Assembly (NCBI GenBank): GCA_003615045.1
Contig: ML014268.1
Location: 1-43,453, forward strand
From: Caulochytrium protostelioides
Lineage: Eukaryota; Chytridiomycota; Caulochytriomycetes; Caulochytriales; Caulochytriaceae
DNA length: 43,453 nucleotides
Reading direction: 5' to 3'
The notes under the pieces were generated by a model, which did no database searches, had not been told where the DNA came from, and saw nothing but the letters and a program-made list of their open reading frames with translations. This document shows, in pieces, positions 29,552 through 39,739 of this stretch; the stretch's first letter is position 1; the number at the start of each line of letters is the position of its first letter. The translations under genes were made by a program, and so were the position numbers.

Positions 29552-32086
29552 ATGTCCGGTAGCCTCGCGGTGCCGAGCGCTGCGCCCGAGGGCAGCTCGC
29601 TCTTTCGCCGCTTAAGCAGCCGCCGCTCGCCCTCCGCCTCCCCCACGGCGTCCCGCTCCCCTTCACCGTCGCCCGGCGGCTCCCGCGCGCCGGAGGGCCC
29701 TGCCGCCGCCGCCGCCGCCGCCAGCTCCGCGCCCGCCGCCGCCGATGCCGGTCTTGTGCCGATCCAGGGCAACACGGCCGCTGGGACGGTGATCGGCCCC
29801 GCGGGTTCGCGGGTGGTCCCGATCATGAACCCCGCCATCGGTCCCGACGGGCGGCACCGCGGGCTGCCGCACATGACAACGGTCCTCCCGGACGAGCCGA
29901 CGATCACGATGCCGATGGCGCGCCGCATGTCCTCCGTCTCGGCGGTCGCACCGGCGCCCGGCGTACCGGCCCACGCCGAAGACCCGCTGACCGTGCTCGC
30001 CGCCCGCGCGGTCGGGTGGCGCAGCTTCTTGCGGACTCTGATCTCGCAGATGGACGCGATGGCCGCCGCGGAGCAGGCCGCGGGCAAGGCCCAAGCGACG
30101 AGCCGCGGGTTTTGGACGATTGCCGAGGGCGTGACGTACCGCGAAAACGGATTTGGGAGCAGCGGCGCGCCCGGCAGTCTGAGTGTGCTCACCGATGCGC
30201 TGGCCGAGACGGCGCGCAAGCTCGGCGAGGAGCACGACACCCTCGCGATGGCGCTGCAGACGCGGATCGTCCCGCAGCTGATGGGCGTTCTGCGCGACGT
30301 GACGCAGGCCGCGGACCGACTCAGCCACGTGCACAAGACGAACGAGAAGGACCGGCGCGCCGAGGAAACCAAACTCCGACAGGCCTGCAAAGCGCTGCAT
30401 GCGGCCCTGCGCTGCGCGAACCTGCCGGCCCATGACCAGAAACGCACCGGTGATCCTTGGCTCCACAACAAGCACTGCGAGGCCGCGCTGCGCCGGTCGA
30501 TTGTCGCGTACCGCTCCCGCGAAGAAGGGATCCAGACCGAAATCAAGAATTTTGGCGCCTTTGAGGCGGGGGTCATCCGCCTCATTCGCGATGCGCTGGC
30601 CCAGTTCACGGCGCTCCCCGCGCTGCAGGCCCGTGTCGGCGCCGGCACAACTGCCGCGGCCGGCGGCGCGGCCGACGTGATGATGAGTCTCATGGCCGCC
30701 GCGGACGCGGTGCTGAACGCGCCGACGGCGTGGGCCGCGTTGACGGCGCGACTGACGGCAGCCTCCTGCACGACGGCGCCGCCGCCCAATACCCGCTACG
30801 AGGGCCGTTGCGACGCCCTGTGCCAGCCGCGCCGGTGGGGCCCGCTGCTGACGCGCAAGAAGCTGCTCGGGTGCTACCAGCGCAAGCAGTGGAGCGAAAC
30901 GTGGGCCGTGCTGACGTCCAGCGGATGGATCCATCTCTTTGACGAGCCTCTGCCCACGTCCATGATGACGCCGCACTACGAAGGCCGTGCGTACGATCTC
31001 GAGACCGAGGACCTCGCCGCCGGGTTTCATGAGATCCGTCCGTCCAAATCCATCTTCCTTGGCGACGCAACCCTGACGCCGCTGCGGATGATGGACCGCC
31101 CCCCGGAAGAATTCCATCTGCTGGTGAAGGACCCCGAAGCCCACTCGCTCTTCCACTGCGCCGACGCCAACGGCGGCACCAAGAAGTTCAAGTTCATGCT
31201 CAACACGATGGCCGATGCCGAGCAGTGGCACGCCGAGATGACCCACTTCGCCCGCGCGACCCTCAGCCTCGCCGCCACCACCATCCCGCAGGGTGGCGTG
31301 CTCGGCCAAGGCCTCTTTGTCCAGCCCATCAGCAACCCGGCCATTCTCGAAGCGGCGCGCGCCGCCGGCGACGCGGCCGCGCCGGCGGCAGCAGCCCCGG
31401 CGGCAGCGCCCGCGTCCATGTGGCTCAGCTCGGCCTCGGCGCCCTCGCCATCGAGTCCCGCGGCGCCCGCGACACCCGTCCAGCCGCCACGCGAGCCGTC
31501 CGCGGTCAACATCACCACCGACCCGGCCGCCATCGCCGCCGCCACGGCGGATGTCCAGGAAGCCACGCCCGCGCCGAGCCGGACCCCCTCGCCGCCGCCC
31601 TCGCCGCCCACGTCGCCGCCGCTGGCCGCCGCGGCGGCGGCGGCGCCACGGCCCGCCTCGCCGCCGCCCATGACGCCGCCGGCCGCCGTGGCGGGCGCCA
31701 CCGAGTCGTCGGCGGGATCGCCGCCGCGGTCGCCGCCGCGGTCGCCGCCGCGGTCGCCGCCGCCGCAGCCGCCGCGCGCGCCGTCGACGATCAGCACGGC
31801 CGCTGCTAGCGGGTCGGTGGTGGCGCCGCCATCACCGCCGCGATACACGCCGTCCGTGAGCTCGGGGCGCGCCGGGCCAAGTGCGGGGTCGCCGGCGGCC
31901 TCGGTCGTGTCGTGCAAAGCGACACAGACGCGGGTCACGTCGACGGGGCTGGCGCCGCCGCTGATTCCGAAGCGTCGCGCGTCGCTCAAGAAGAAGGAGC
32001 CGGCGGCCACGGCAGGCCGTGGCGCCGATAGCGTCGCGTCCTCGTCGCGCAGCCTTTCGCGGCACCGCTTCGAGCACGCCTACTGA
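29552..32086 (+). CDS. SLM1: Slm1-like F-BAR and PH domain protein
   Basis: The 844-residue single-exon protein starts at a CACCATGTCC context. After a disordered N-terminus (1-145), residues about 148-365 form a helical F-BAR-like domain beginning VLAARAVGWRSFLRTLISQMD and including ALAETARKLGEEHDTLA and DRLSHVHKTNEKDRRAEE. A PH domain follows (about 427-565: GPLLTRKKLLGCYQRKQW, TWAVLTSSGWIHLF, FKFMLNTMADAEQWHAEM). This order and the WRS helix are those of fungal Slm1/Slm2, which bind PI(4,5)P2 at the plasma membrane, associate with eisosomes, and bring TORC2 to its substrate kinase. The C-terminal 270 residues are disordered, Pro/Ser/Ala-rich and contain four SPPR repeats, possible SH3 ligands. 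Overall architecture is clear; strict orthology to Slm1 is likely but not proven. Confidence 0.85.
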   Translation: MSGSLAVPSAAPEGSSLFRRLSSRRSPSASPTASRSPSPSPGGSRAPEGPAAAAAAASSAPAAADAGLVPIQGNTAAGTVIGPAGSRVVPIMNPAIGPDGRHRGLPHMTTVLPDEPTITMPMARRMSSVSAVAPAPGVPAHAEDPLTVLAARAVGWRSFLRTLISQMDAMAAAEQAAGKAQATSRGFWTIAEGVTYRENGFGSSGAPGSLSVLTDALAETARKLGEEHDTLAMALQTRIVPQLMGVLRDVTQAADRLSHVHKTNEKDRRAEETKLRQACKALHAALRCANLPAHDQKRTGDPWLHNKHCEAALRRSIVAYRSREEGIQTEIKNFGAFEAGVIRLIRDALAQFTALPALQARVGAGTTAAAGGAADVMMSLMAAADAVLNAPTAWAALTARLTAASCTTAPPPNTRYEGRCDALCQPRRWGPLLTRKKLLGCYQRKQWSETWAVLTSSGWIHLFDEPLPTSMMTPHYEGRAYDLETEDLAAGFHEIRPSKSIFLGDATLTPLRMMDRPPEEFHLLVKDPEAHSLFHCADANGGTKKFKFMLNTMADAEQWHAEMTHFARATLSLAATTIPQGGVLGQGLFVQPISNPAILEAARAAGDAAAPAAAAPAAAPASMWLSSASAPSPSSPAAPATPVQPPREPSAVNITTDPAAIAAATADVQEATPAPSRTPSPPPSPPTSPPLAAAAAAAPRPASPPPMTPPAAVAGATESSAGSPPRSPPRSPPRSPPPQPPRAPSTISTAAASGSVVAPPSPPRYTPSVSSGRAGPSAGSPAASVVSCKATQTRVTSTGLAPPLIPKRRASLKKKEPAATAGRGADSVASSSRSLSRHRFEHAY
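31716..31764 (+). repeat. 12-base tandem repeat encoding SPPR
   Basis: Four copies of TCGCCGCCGCGG, the last altered, in the disordered tail of the Slm1-like gene, encoding repeated S-P-P-R. Confidence 0.8.
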
Positions 32087-33350
32087 GCTCATCATCCGGA
32101 TGCGACGCCTCCTCGTCCCCTCATCTGCTGAGATGATCTCCTGAGATCCGCTGAAATGAAGTAAAAAAATGTAACCCGCGTAACTGTCCGCTCCAGGCCT
32201 CGGGAAAGATGGCGGTTCATAGTAAACCGCGTTTCCGCTCGGCCCTGTGTCACCAAAAAGAGATTCCGATAGAACATCGACAGACAACGACGGTTAAAAA
32301 ATCGGGTCCGTCCAGTGACTGAGACGACGCGGGCGCGTACGACGGTCTTCGTTTGAGGGACAAACGGGTCACATTCGCTGCGTCGCCCCTGCCATGGACG
32401 CTGATTGATCTGCGCCACATCACCGCACCATCCAAGAATTGCACGAGGCAGATTCAAGACGGTAACGGGTCAACCGAGCGCGAGACGACACGATATCACG
32501 CCCCTGTGTGGGGTTTCTAATGCGAGCCGCCCACGCCCTGTGGCGGTGGAATTTTGTTCAAGAGGTTGAAAGCTCTGTCCAAGTGTGACGGTGGACAGCG
32601 CGAATAAAGGGTGTGGAAGAGATACACAATGACCACAAGAAATCCGATTTCATTTGAACAACTCATGTCGTGTACTCGGTTGTCGCCCGACCATCGACAT
32701 AGCCTGCAGGCGAGCTAGGCTTTAAATGTCGAATAGACATGTAGGGCGTTTAATGAGACAACCCCAACACGAACTCCTCTTTGCCCGCTGGGGGGACCCC
32801 AAGGACGCAGTCCGCATACGGTTTAGCGCCGCTTGCCCGTCCACGGGTTTCGGCTTCTCTTGCCCGGGGAGGCAGCACCGCGCCGCAGGCCTGACAAGGT
32901 GAGTCCAGATAGCCTCGGGAGAGGCATTATGGTCGCGGTACACACACTTGCTGATACCGAGAGAATGGCACCGCAGCTAACCCCTGAGAAAGGTGTTCAC
33001 GCGCTGGTGTTGAGCCTATTTCATGACCAGATCCACCTCCATGAGCGTGCGTTGTGCGGAACACTCGGACGGTGCGGCAACGCTGAGCGCACGCCCGACA
33101 TAGAAGAGATCGCTCTGACCTCCGAGGGCAAACTTGGATACGCGATCAGCGACAACCAAGGGCCTTGCCCTACGCGGGTGCCCCGTCGGCTTCGCGGATC
33201 AGAAAAGAGACAAGCACGCGATGCATGCCTCCATAAAAAAAAGCGCTGGCGCGTCCATCGCCACGACAAGTACTCGGTCCACAGCGGCTGAAACACCTTC
33301 AACGACTGGTCTGGGAAGGTATGGTGTGGTGGCGCTACGTGGCGCTCTCT

Positions 33351-33395
33351 GGCGGCCAGCCGCGCGTCGTCCCATCAGGCGGCCAGCCGCGCGTC
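33351..33395. repeat. 18-base direct repeat
   Basis: The unit GGCGGCCAGCCGCGCGTC occurs twice with a 27-base period (33351-33368 and 33378-33395). Confidence 0.8.
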
Positions 33396-34133
33396 CTCCG
33401 CGATGCCAACGGCCACTCGCCCAGCCCACCCTGTCGAGCTGCCCTGTGACGGTTGATACGGTGACAGAGACCGGAGCATTGTCTGGAAATCGCAATGAAG
33501 CCGGCGGGGCCACTGTCGTGGCAGTGGGGGGGGGTCATCGTACCCGCCGACAAGGGCCAGCCGCGACGCGGCTGAGCCTGGCGGTCGAGGCGGTCCTGCA
33601 CGATCTCGCCCCAGAACAGGACGCCCGACGCGAGCGCGCCGATCGCCACCCCGGCGTCTGTCTGTCTGTCTGTCTGCCCCGTCGGCTTCTGCAATCTAGA
33701 CGAGCCCTCTGAGCGTTCTGCTTGCGTGGCCAACGTCTCAGCCTGCCGCCGATGCGGGCTGCGGGATGCTGGGTGGGCAGCCCAGTCGCTTGGTGGGGCC
33801 TTCCCCGGGGGCGTCGCTTGGCTCCGGGATCGGGGCGGCGCGGTGGGCCTCCGTCACGAGCGGAGTCAGAGCGCGCGCGCGCAGCGGCAGCGCCGCCATG
33901 CCCTGACCCCGCGGGCTCCTCCGGCTCCCGTGTCCCCCGCTGGGCGCCTCTCGCCCGGGGCCTCTCGCCGGCCTGACGGGACGGGGATCCGGCCGCCCGC
34001 GCCGTCGCGCCGCCGTCGTGCGGCGCCCTCTGTTCGTCCGGCCCACCCGCCGCCAGGCGGCCCTTCGCGTGGCGGCGGCTCGTGGCGCCGCGATGGAGGC
34101 GGCACCGCCTCTGGCTGAGGGCGGCCGGTCGTC

Positions 34134-34287
34134 CGTAGGATCCGTAGGATCCGTAGGATCCGTTGGATGGCAGGATAGCAGGATAGCAAGATAGCAGGAT
34201 GGCAAGAGAGCCGGATAGCAGGATAGCAGGATAGCAGGATAGCAGGAGAGGAGAGCAGGATGGCAGGATGGCAGGAGAGCAGGATGG
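34134..34287. repeat. Minisatellite: GTAGGATCC then ATAGCAGG units
   Basis: Three copies of the 9-base unit GTAGGATCC pass into about 14 copies of the 8-base unit ATAGCAGG with variants (ATGGCAGG, AGAGCAGG, ATAGCAAG). It is strongly purine-rich on the + strand and stands out from the flanking GC-rich DNA. Confidence 0.9.
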
Positions 34288-35004
34288 ACCCATCAGCACC
34301 GGCGCGCGCGAGCGGCGAAGGGGCCCGCGGGCCGGCGCCAGGCCGTGTGCGCCGGCGCCACGGCGAGGGCCGCCGTCGCCACGCGCCGCGGCTCGCGCCG
34401 TGCCGCAGCGGACGGAGCCGCACGGCGGCCCCGCCGCGGCCTCCACCGGCGCCCCCATCAGGAGCAGCCGACGGCGCCCGCGGCGGCGCCGCGTGGCTCA
34501 GCGGCACACGGAACACGGCCGGGCGCCGCGTGTGCCCGGCGGGCGCCGGCGGAAAAGGCGGCGGCGACGGCGGCGGCGGCGGCGGCGGCGCGAGCGGAAT
34601 GGCCACTGATGGACCGTCTGACGGCCCCATGCGATGCCCGACGACGGAACCGGGGATCGGCGCCAGGCCATCGACGTCGCTAGGCCCACAGCGACAGCAG
34701 GCGTAGACGGCCACCGCATGACCCGGGAGCGACTCGTCGACCTCGTGGCTCCGGCTCGCCAATCCCAGGCTAGTCCATGCCAGACGTCTATGGTGGACTT
34801 CATCGTTGATCCCATCGTCCCCCCCTAGATCCGCTGTCTCGAGTCGTGTACGCCCTGTCGTATCGCCACGTCGTAAGACCGCTTCTCCTCATCTCTCCAT
34901 CGCCCGAGCTTCGTCGACGTCGCATGATCACCGTTTCTCTTGCTGGCGTCATCCTCCCGACCCACCTGCTTGCTGCGTGAGTCTCCTTCCCTTTAGCTTA
35001 GACC

Positions 35005-35089
35005 ATGAACCCGGTGAACTCGGCACCTGCTGCCCTTCACGGCAACACCACCGCATCGTCCGCAGCGTCGACCTCGCCGCGGCCGCCTC

Positions 35090-35120
<31 letters not shown>

Positions 35121-36666
35121 GGCGGCTTCGGCGGCTTCGGCCGCGCCGACCCCCGCCGCGCCGTCTTCGGCAGCCGCTGCTTCGACCGCTGCGGCCCATG
35201 AATCTCATATCTCCGCCGTGCCGGTGAAAGCCCCGTCCACCATGCCGCTCCCCGTGGCGCCCTCGGCGACCTCCGCCGCGCCCCTTGACACCGGCGTCCC
35301 CATGCTGACGGTCCACGTACGCTGTCCGATGTTTCCTGAGTCCGTCGTGGGCGTCGCCGTCCCGGCGCATGAGACGGTGCTCACGCTGAAACACGCGATT
35401 GCGGCCCAGTTTCCGGGCAGCCCAGCGCCCGACGATCAGCGCATCGTCTTCAGCGGCAAGCTCCTCCAGAACACGGAGGCGCTGCCCCGCGTCTTTGGCA
35501 GCGCGCCTGACGCGCCGCCTAGCCATACGCCCGCCATTCACATGATCCTCAAGACGCCCTCCCCCTCCCACGTGCGCTGCCTGCAGGCCCACCGGCCCTC
35601 CGTTGCCGGGGCTGCGGCCGCAGCGGCCGTCGCCGCATTACCCGCCATGGCGTCGCCGGCGCTCCCCGCGCCGGTCTCGTCGACCCCGACCCCGATCCCG
35701 ACCCCGACATCGCATCCGCCGGCCACGGCCGCGACGGCCGCGTCTCCCTTCTTGGCCGCGACCTTCCCCTTGGGTCCGCACCGCTCCCCAGCGCCGGCGC
35801 ACGGCGTCGTCGGGGACATGTCCCCGACGATCACGAGTCTCGGCGGCATGAGCGCCGGCCTCGGCTCCCCGCTCGCGATGCCTTATACCTTGCCGCCGGT
35901 CCTCCCGACACCCCCCGACACCTTCTGGAGCAACGGCCAGCAGTACCGCGTGGTCATGGTCCGCGGCGTGCCCTATGCGACGCCGGTCCCCCGGTCCCCC
36001 TTCTCGGCCTACGGCTCGCCGACCATGGCCTACGCCGCGGCGCCCCTGACGCCTGAGGCCTCCTTACGGCAGCGCCGGCGCGGCACGCCCGCGGCGGTCA
36101 CGTCCGTCTCCAGCACGGCCTCCGCGCCGCCCACGCCCTCGCTCGCCTCGCCGGCCGGCGACGTCGCCGCCGCCGCCGCTGCCGCCCCGCCGCTCACGCC
36201 CGCTGCCGCTGCGCGCAACGCCGTCACGAGCCTCCTGGCGGGCGCCCGCTTCCAGGAAGCGCTCTGGCTCGCCGCGAAGCTCGCGCTCACCCTCTACATC
36301 TGCGCGCGGGACGCGAGTGCGGCGCGGCTCACGGTGATGGTGGCGCTGGCGTCCCTCCTGTTTGCGTGGCAGATGGACTGGGTCCCGGCGATGGCGGCCG
36401 CCGTCGGTGTGCGGCCGCGCGGCGCGGCGCGGCCCGGTGACCCTGCGGGGGCCGGCGCCGCGAATGTCGATGCCGGCCGCGCGCCGCCGACGCCGCCGCC
36501 GCCAACGCCCGGCGCGCCCGTGGCCGCCGCTGCCACCGCCGTCCCGGCCACCAGCGACCTCTCGCGCCTGTCCCCCGTCGAGGACATGAGCTTCGGTCGG
36601 TGGCTCAAGACGATCAGCGTCGCCTTTGTTTCGTCGCTGTTTCCTGACCCGTTGATCGCCGTCTAA
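35005..36666 (+). CDS. Herp-like ubiquitin-domain ER membrane protein
   Basis: The 553-residue protein begins at a GACCATG context. After a disordered N-terminus, a ubiquitin-like domain starts near residue 100 (MLTVHVRCPMF, then ETVLTLKHAIAAQF, QRIVFSGKLLQN). A Pro/Ala/Thr-rich linker contains FWSNGQQYRVVMVRGVPY. Near the C-terminus (about 418-465) is a hydrophobic hairpin, ALWLAAKLALTLYICARDA followed by LTVMVALASLLFAWQMDW, fitting two membrane segments. UBL, long linker and C-terminal membrane hairpin is the layout of Herp (HERPUD1), which helps assemble the Hrd1 ubiquitin ligase in ER-associated degradation; yeast Usa1 plays the corresponding part. The membrane-proximal region resembles Herp more than UBL proteins such as Dsc3, but I rate the family call as moderate. 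Confidence 0.72.
35807..35830. repeat. 24-base perfect palindrome inside the Herp-like gene
   Basis: The half-site TCGTCGGGGACA is followed at once by its reverse complement TGTCCCCGACGA. It lies in the disordered linker of the coding region and encodes the residues around VVGDMSPT. Confidence 0.95.
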
Positions 36667-37309
36667 CCGCTTGGCTTCTCTTTGTCGTGGTCGTTGCTCA
36701 TATATCTTTCATCGAGAGATGCGATGTTGTTGAGGGTGCTGTGGCGACGGAATGCGTCCAAGGGGCGATGGCGGCGGCGCCCACGGGAAGCACCGCCGCG
36801 CCAGGGGTCTCCGTCCATGGCCTGGGTGGCGCTCTTCGCGAGGGATGGGGCGCGACGACGGCCAAACGCCCTCGAACGCGGCCGGCCCCCGCCGCGCCGG
36901 GGCGCCCTCCTCGGCCGGCCGCAGGGCGCGCGAGCGTGATGGACGGCGCCGCACCTCCGTGGCCGACCCCGCGCCGCGAGGCGCCTTCCCGGGTCGAGTC
37001 CCACCCCAGGGCCGACGCGCCGATCCGTCTATCGCGTCCCCACGGCGGCTCTGCAAGTCTGATGGTCCTGCGGCGCGTTCATCGGGCGGCGCTGCATCGA
37101 GACGCGCCGCGGCGACGCGCGAGAGCGTCGGCAGCGACCGCGTCCGTCGTGCCGCGGTACTGCATGGCCGTCCCGCGCCCACGCCGCGTCGTTCCTGCGA
37201 CCCGTCCCGCGCCTGACGCGACCGTTGTGGTGTTCGTTTTTGTTGCCGTCGCCTGTTCTGTACGCCCCGCGTTTCTGTCTTGTTCTCGCTGCCGCGTTAG
37301 GGAGAACCG
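36667..37309. other. Spacer between Herp-like and MICOS genes
   Basis: About 640 bases. An AT-rich spot near 36697-36712 (GCTCATATATCTTTC) probably belongs to the 3' end of the Herp-like gene. The middle has only shadow frames. About 37200-37300 is T-rich on the + strand (repeated GTTTTTGTT, TTTCTGTCTTG) and probably is the MICOS gene's leader. Confidence 0.5.
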
Positions 37310-38112
37310 ATGGCGCGCGAGCGAGAAGCCGTGGCGGCCGCCGACGCGCCGTCGGGCGCTGCGGCCGCCGTCGCCGCGGCGGCCGCCGCGGCCGTGCCGC
37401 CCGCCGACTCGACCCAGCCCGAGCTGCCGGCCCAGGGCACGGCGCCGGACCACCTGACCGTCGCGCACGCCTACTACGTGCCGCGGGCGCGGCACCTCTC
37501 GATTTACTCCGATCCGCCGCCGGTGGAGCCGATCGTCCGCGACACAACCGAGACCGAGCGCGTCTTCCGCGGCCTCCGGCTACAGCTGACGCGCGCATGG
37601 AACCGCGGCATCGGGGCGGCCCGCGCCCACGTCGTCGAGCCCGTCCTCCACGCCGAGGCGCGTGTCGCGGACGCATTCAGCCACGTGACGGTGCCCCATG
37701 AGCACGCGATCCCGGGACTGCTGTACGTGGCGGTCGGCGCCGCCGCCGGCAGCCTGCTCTCGCAGCGCCGCAACATCGCCGTCCGCACGCTGGCGCCGGC
37801 CCTGCTCGCGGCCGGCACGCTGGCCGCCTTCTACCCGGACTCCTGCCGGCGCGGCTGGCGCCTGGCGATGACGGGGCAGCCGATGCCCCTGGAGGAGGCC
37901 ACGCGCTACGTCCGCCAGCGGGGCCAGACCCATGTCCGCTACGAGCACCACACGCCCTTGTCGCGCATCAAAGCCGCTTACCAGGAGCACGTGGACAACG
38001 TCTACCGCGCCCTCGGCTTCCCGGACCACGCGGCGCCGCCCCTCATCCAGTCGCTGCCCACGCCGCCGGCCTCGTCGCCCGTGGCCGGCGCCACGTCGTC
38101 GTCGTCGTCGTC

Positions 38113-38150
<38 letters not shown>

Positions 38151-38746
38151 CATCGATGCCACCCGTGCCGCCGCCGCCGCCGCCGCCCACGGCGCACGTC
38201 GCCGCCCAGCGGGAAGACGCGATGGTGGCGCGCATCGCGGCCGCCGCCACCGACCCGTCGCGGCTGATCGACGCGTCGCACGACCGCTTGGCCCGATGGA
38301 CGGCCCAGGCCGACGCGCGCGTCCGCGAGTTCGCCCAGGCGGCGCAGCAGGACATCGAGGCCAAGGTCGCCGACGCGAAGGCCAGGACGAAGCAACTTGC
38401 CGAGGCCGCCGCGACGGCCCAGGCCGACGCGAAGACGCACCTCAAGGCGGCCGCCGCCGCCGCCGCCGCCGCCGCGTCCAAGCCGACGGCCGCCGAGGCG
38501 GAGGCCGTCAATGTGATGCCTGGCCCGTCACTGGAGTCGATTCTCGCCAAGAAACAGGCCCAGTTCGAGGCCGAGGCGGCGCGCACCGGCTGGCGTCCAG
38601 CGCCGCCGCCCTCGGCGTCGGTCGCGCTGCCTGTGACGCCAGACCTGGAGGCCATTCTGGCCCAGAAGGCCCGCCAGACCCGCACGTTGGATCAGCTGGC
38701 GCAGGAGTACCAAGCGCAGCCCGATTTTGCCCAGTACAAGCGATGA
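37310..38746 (+). CDS. MICOS subunit of the Mic26/Mic27 (apolipoprotein O) family with long C-terminal tail
   Basis: The 478-residue protein carries the family hallmarks in its first half: a LSIYSDPPPVEPI segment (about residues 63-75), an amphipathic helix region (VFRGLRLQLTRAWNRGIG), and two adjacent hydrophobic segments with glycines at about 136-180 (GLLYVAVGAAAGSLLSQRR, then TLAPALLAAGTLAAFYP). Mic26 and Mic27 sit in the inner mitochondrial membrane and tune the Mic10 branch of the MICOS complex at crista junctions, where Mic27 binds cardiolipin. The second half is unusual. A Pro-rich stretch (about 265-300) leads into an Ala-rich charged helix (about 325-400: QADARVREFAQAAQQDIEAKV, split as RVREFAQAAQQDIEA) and a conserved-looking repeat of LE-SILAKKQAQFE and LE-AILAQKARQTR. 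Typical members are about 200-270 residues. No classical presequence is obvious at the N-terminus. Confidence 0.8.
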
Positions 38747-39067
38747 TCACACCCTTCCTATTCTTCCAACACCTACACTTTTCATCGTAATCTCCGTGCG
38801 AGTGCATCGTGGAACACCGCTTTGTCACTCGGCTTCTTGAGCAAATCAGAAGACTTGTCTGTTGATTCCCGGCCCAACCTTGCTTGCCACATGGGCTTGT
38901 AAAGTGATCGTCGAATTTCTGTCCCGACGACATGGCTGGGCAACTCAACGGGAACCACTCATGGCTGGGATTGGCACCTACAGAAGTACGATGGTGGGAC
39001 TCTCCTATACCTCCAGGTGAGGCCCGACCGGCCTCCCCTGAAGCTGGAGCCGTGCCTGGAGGGACGT

Positions 39068-39115
39068 CCGTCGCCGACGTGAAGCATGCTCGATCATGCT
39101 TCACGTCGGCGACGG
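39068..39115. repeat. Inverted repeat, 21-base perfect arms
   Basis: Arms at 39068-39088 and 39095-39115 are perfect reverse complements (left arm begins CCGTCGCCGACG and ends AAGCATG) around a 6-base loop CTCGAT. There are no T-runs after it, so it does not look like a simple terminator. Confidence 0.95.
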
Positions 39116-39119
39116 CAGG

Positions 39120-39140
39120 GGCATGACGGACCGTCATGCC
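39120..39140. repeat. Second inverted repeat, 10-base arms
   Basis: GGCATGACGG and CCGTCATGCC flank a single central A, only four bases after the larger hairpin. The two share the trinucleotides CGG/CCG and ATG/CAT at the stems but are different sequences. Confidence 0.9.
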
Positions 39141-39739
39141 TTCCTGATCAACGTGAGGGGCGCGCGACGGCAAGGAACGATCCTTCTCAGCGTTTACAGC
39201 CCCCAGGACTCGCCGACCTACGATCCGGCCGTCGCTGATGCGGACGCCGAACACATGAATAGAGTTTTTGTCAACATTTCGCTACATATGCGACTTGAGC
39301 CCCTATTTTCTTTTTCACTTCTAAAGACAACTGCCGGCAGACGCACAACATCCCTTTGGCTGCCAGCGACTTCGACCGGGACCCCTCTGAATGTTGCGAC
39401 TCACAAGAGCGGTGCGGAATCGCTCGGCTCCAAAGGTTCTCCTTGGCAAAGTGCAATGCAGTGAGGCAGCATGTTTTGGTCGACCTCGAAACCCAGCACG
39501 CGGCGGTGCGCAGCCACCGTTTGCTCCATGCGCGGCGACCGCTCCACGGCGTCCAAGCCCCGACGCGGCTCCTGCACGCAGATCCGACGCAGCATTCAGA
39601 GTCCATCAGGTCGCTGGCCTTCGGGAAGACGGTACAGGTACTTCTTGACGCGCGCCTCGAAAGCTGGTAGTGGTTGTTCGAACACCGACCGCTAGGCGAG
39701 CGCTATCCGATGTGTCGAATGCCATCGATCGCCGGGAAG

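Larger units (their letters stand above)
32087..35004. other. Largest gene-poor spacer
   Basis: About 2.9 kb without a supported gene. The first 1.2 kb (to about 33300) is clearly less GC-rich than the rest of the window and has open frames only at non-ATG starts or with mixed codon use. I found no tRNA, snRNA or 5S rRNA signature by eye. The second part is GC-rich and repeat-bearing: an 18-base direct repeat at 33351-33368 and 33378-33395, a TCTG run at 33657-33677, the minisatellite at 34134-34287, and GGC runs near 34558-34590. Pyrimidine-rich sequence from about 34880 to 34996 is the likely leader of the Herp-like gene. Confidence 0.6.
38747..39739. other. Convergent spacer between MICOS and F-box genes
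   Basis: About 1 kb between two stop codons facing each other. The base composition is closer to balanced than elsewhere. It holds two neighbouring inverted repeats (39068-39115 and 39120-39140). Open frames through them mirror each other on the two strands, as expected from an inverted repeat, and are not supported as genes. Confidence 0.55.

Noticed and set aside
32833-33291. 152-codon plus-strand frame in the less GC-rich spacer
   Set aside because: It starts at TTG, has mixed third positions and shows no family resemblance.
39060-39260. Hairpin region as a complete transposable element
   Set aside because: No transposase, no clear target-site duplication and no long terminal repeats beyond the hairpin itself could be seen.
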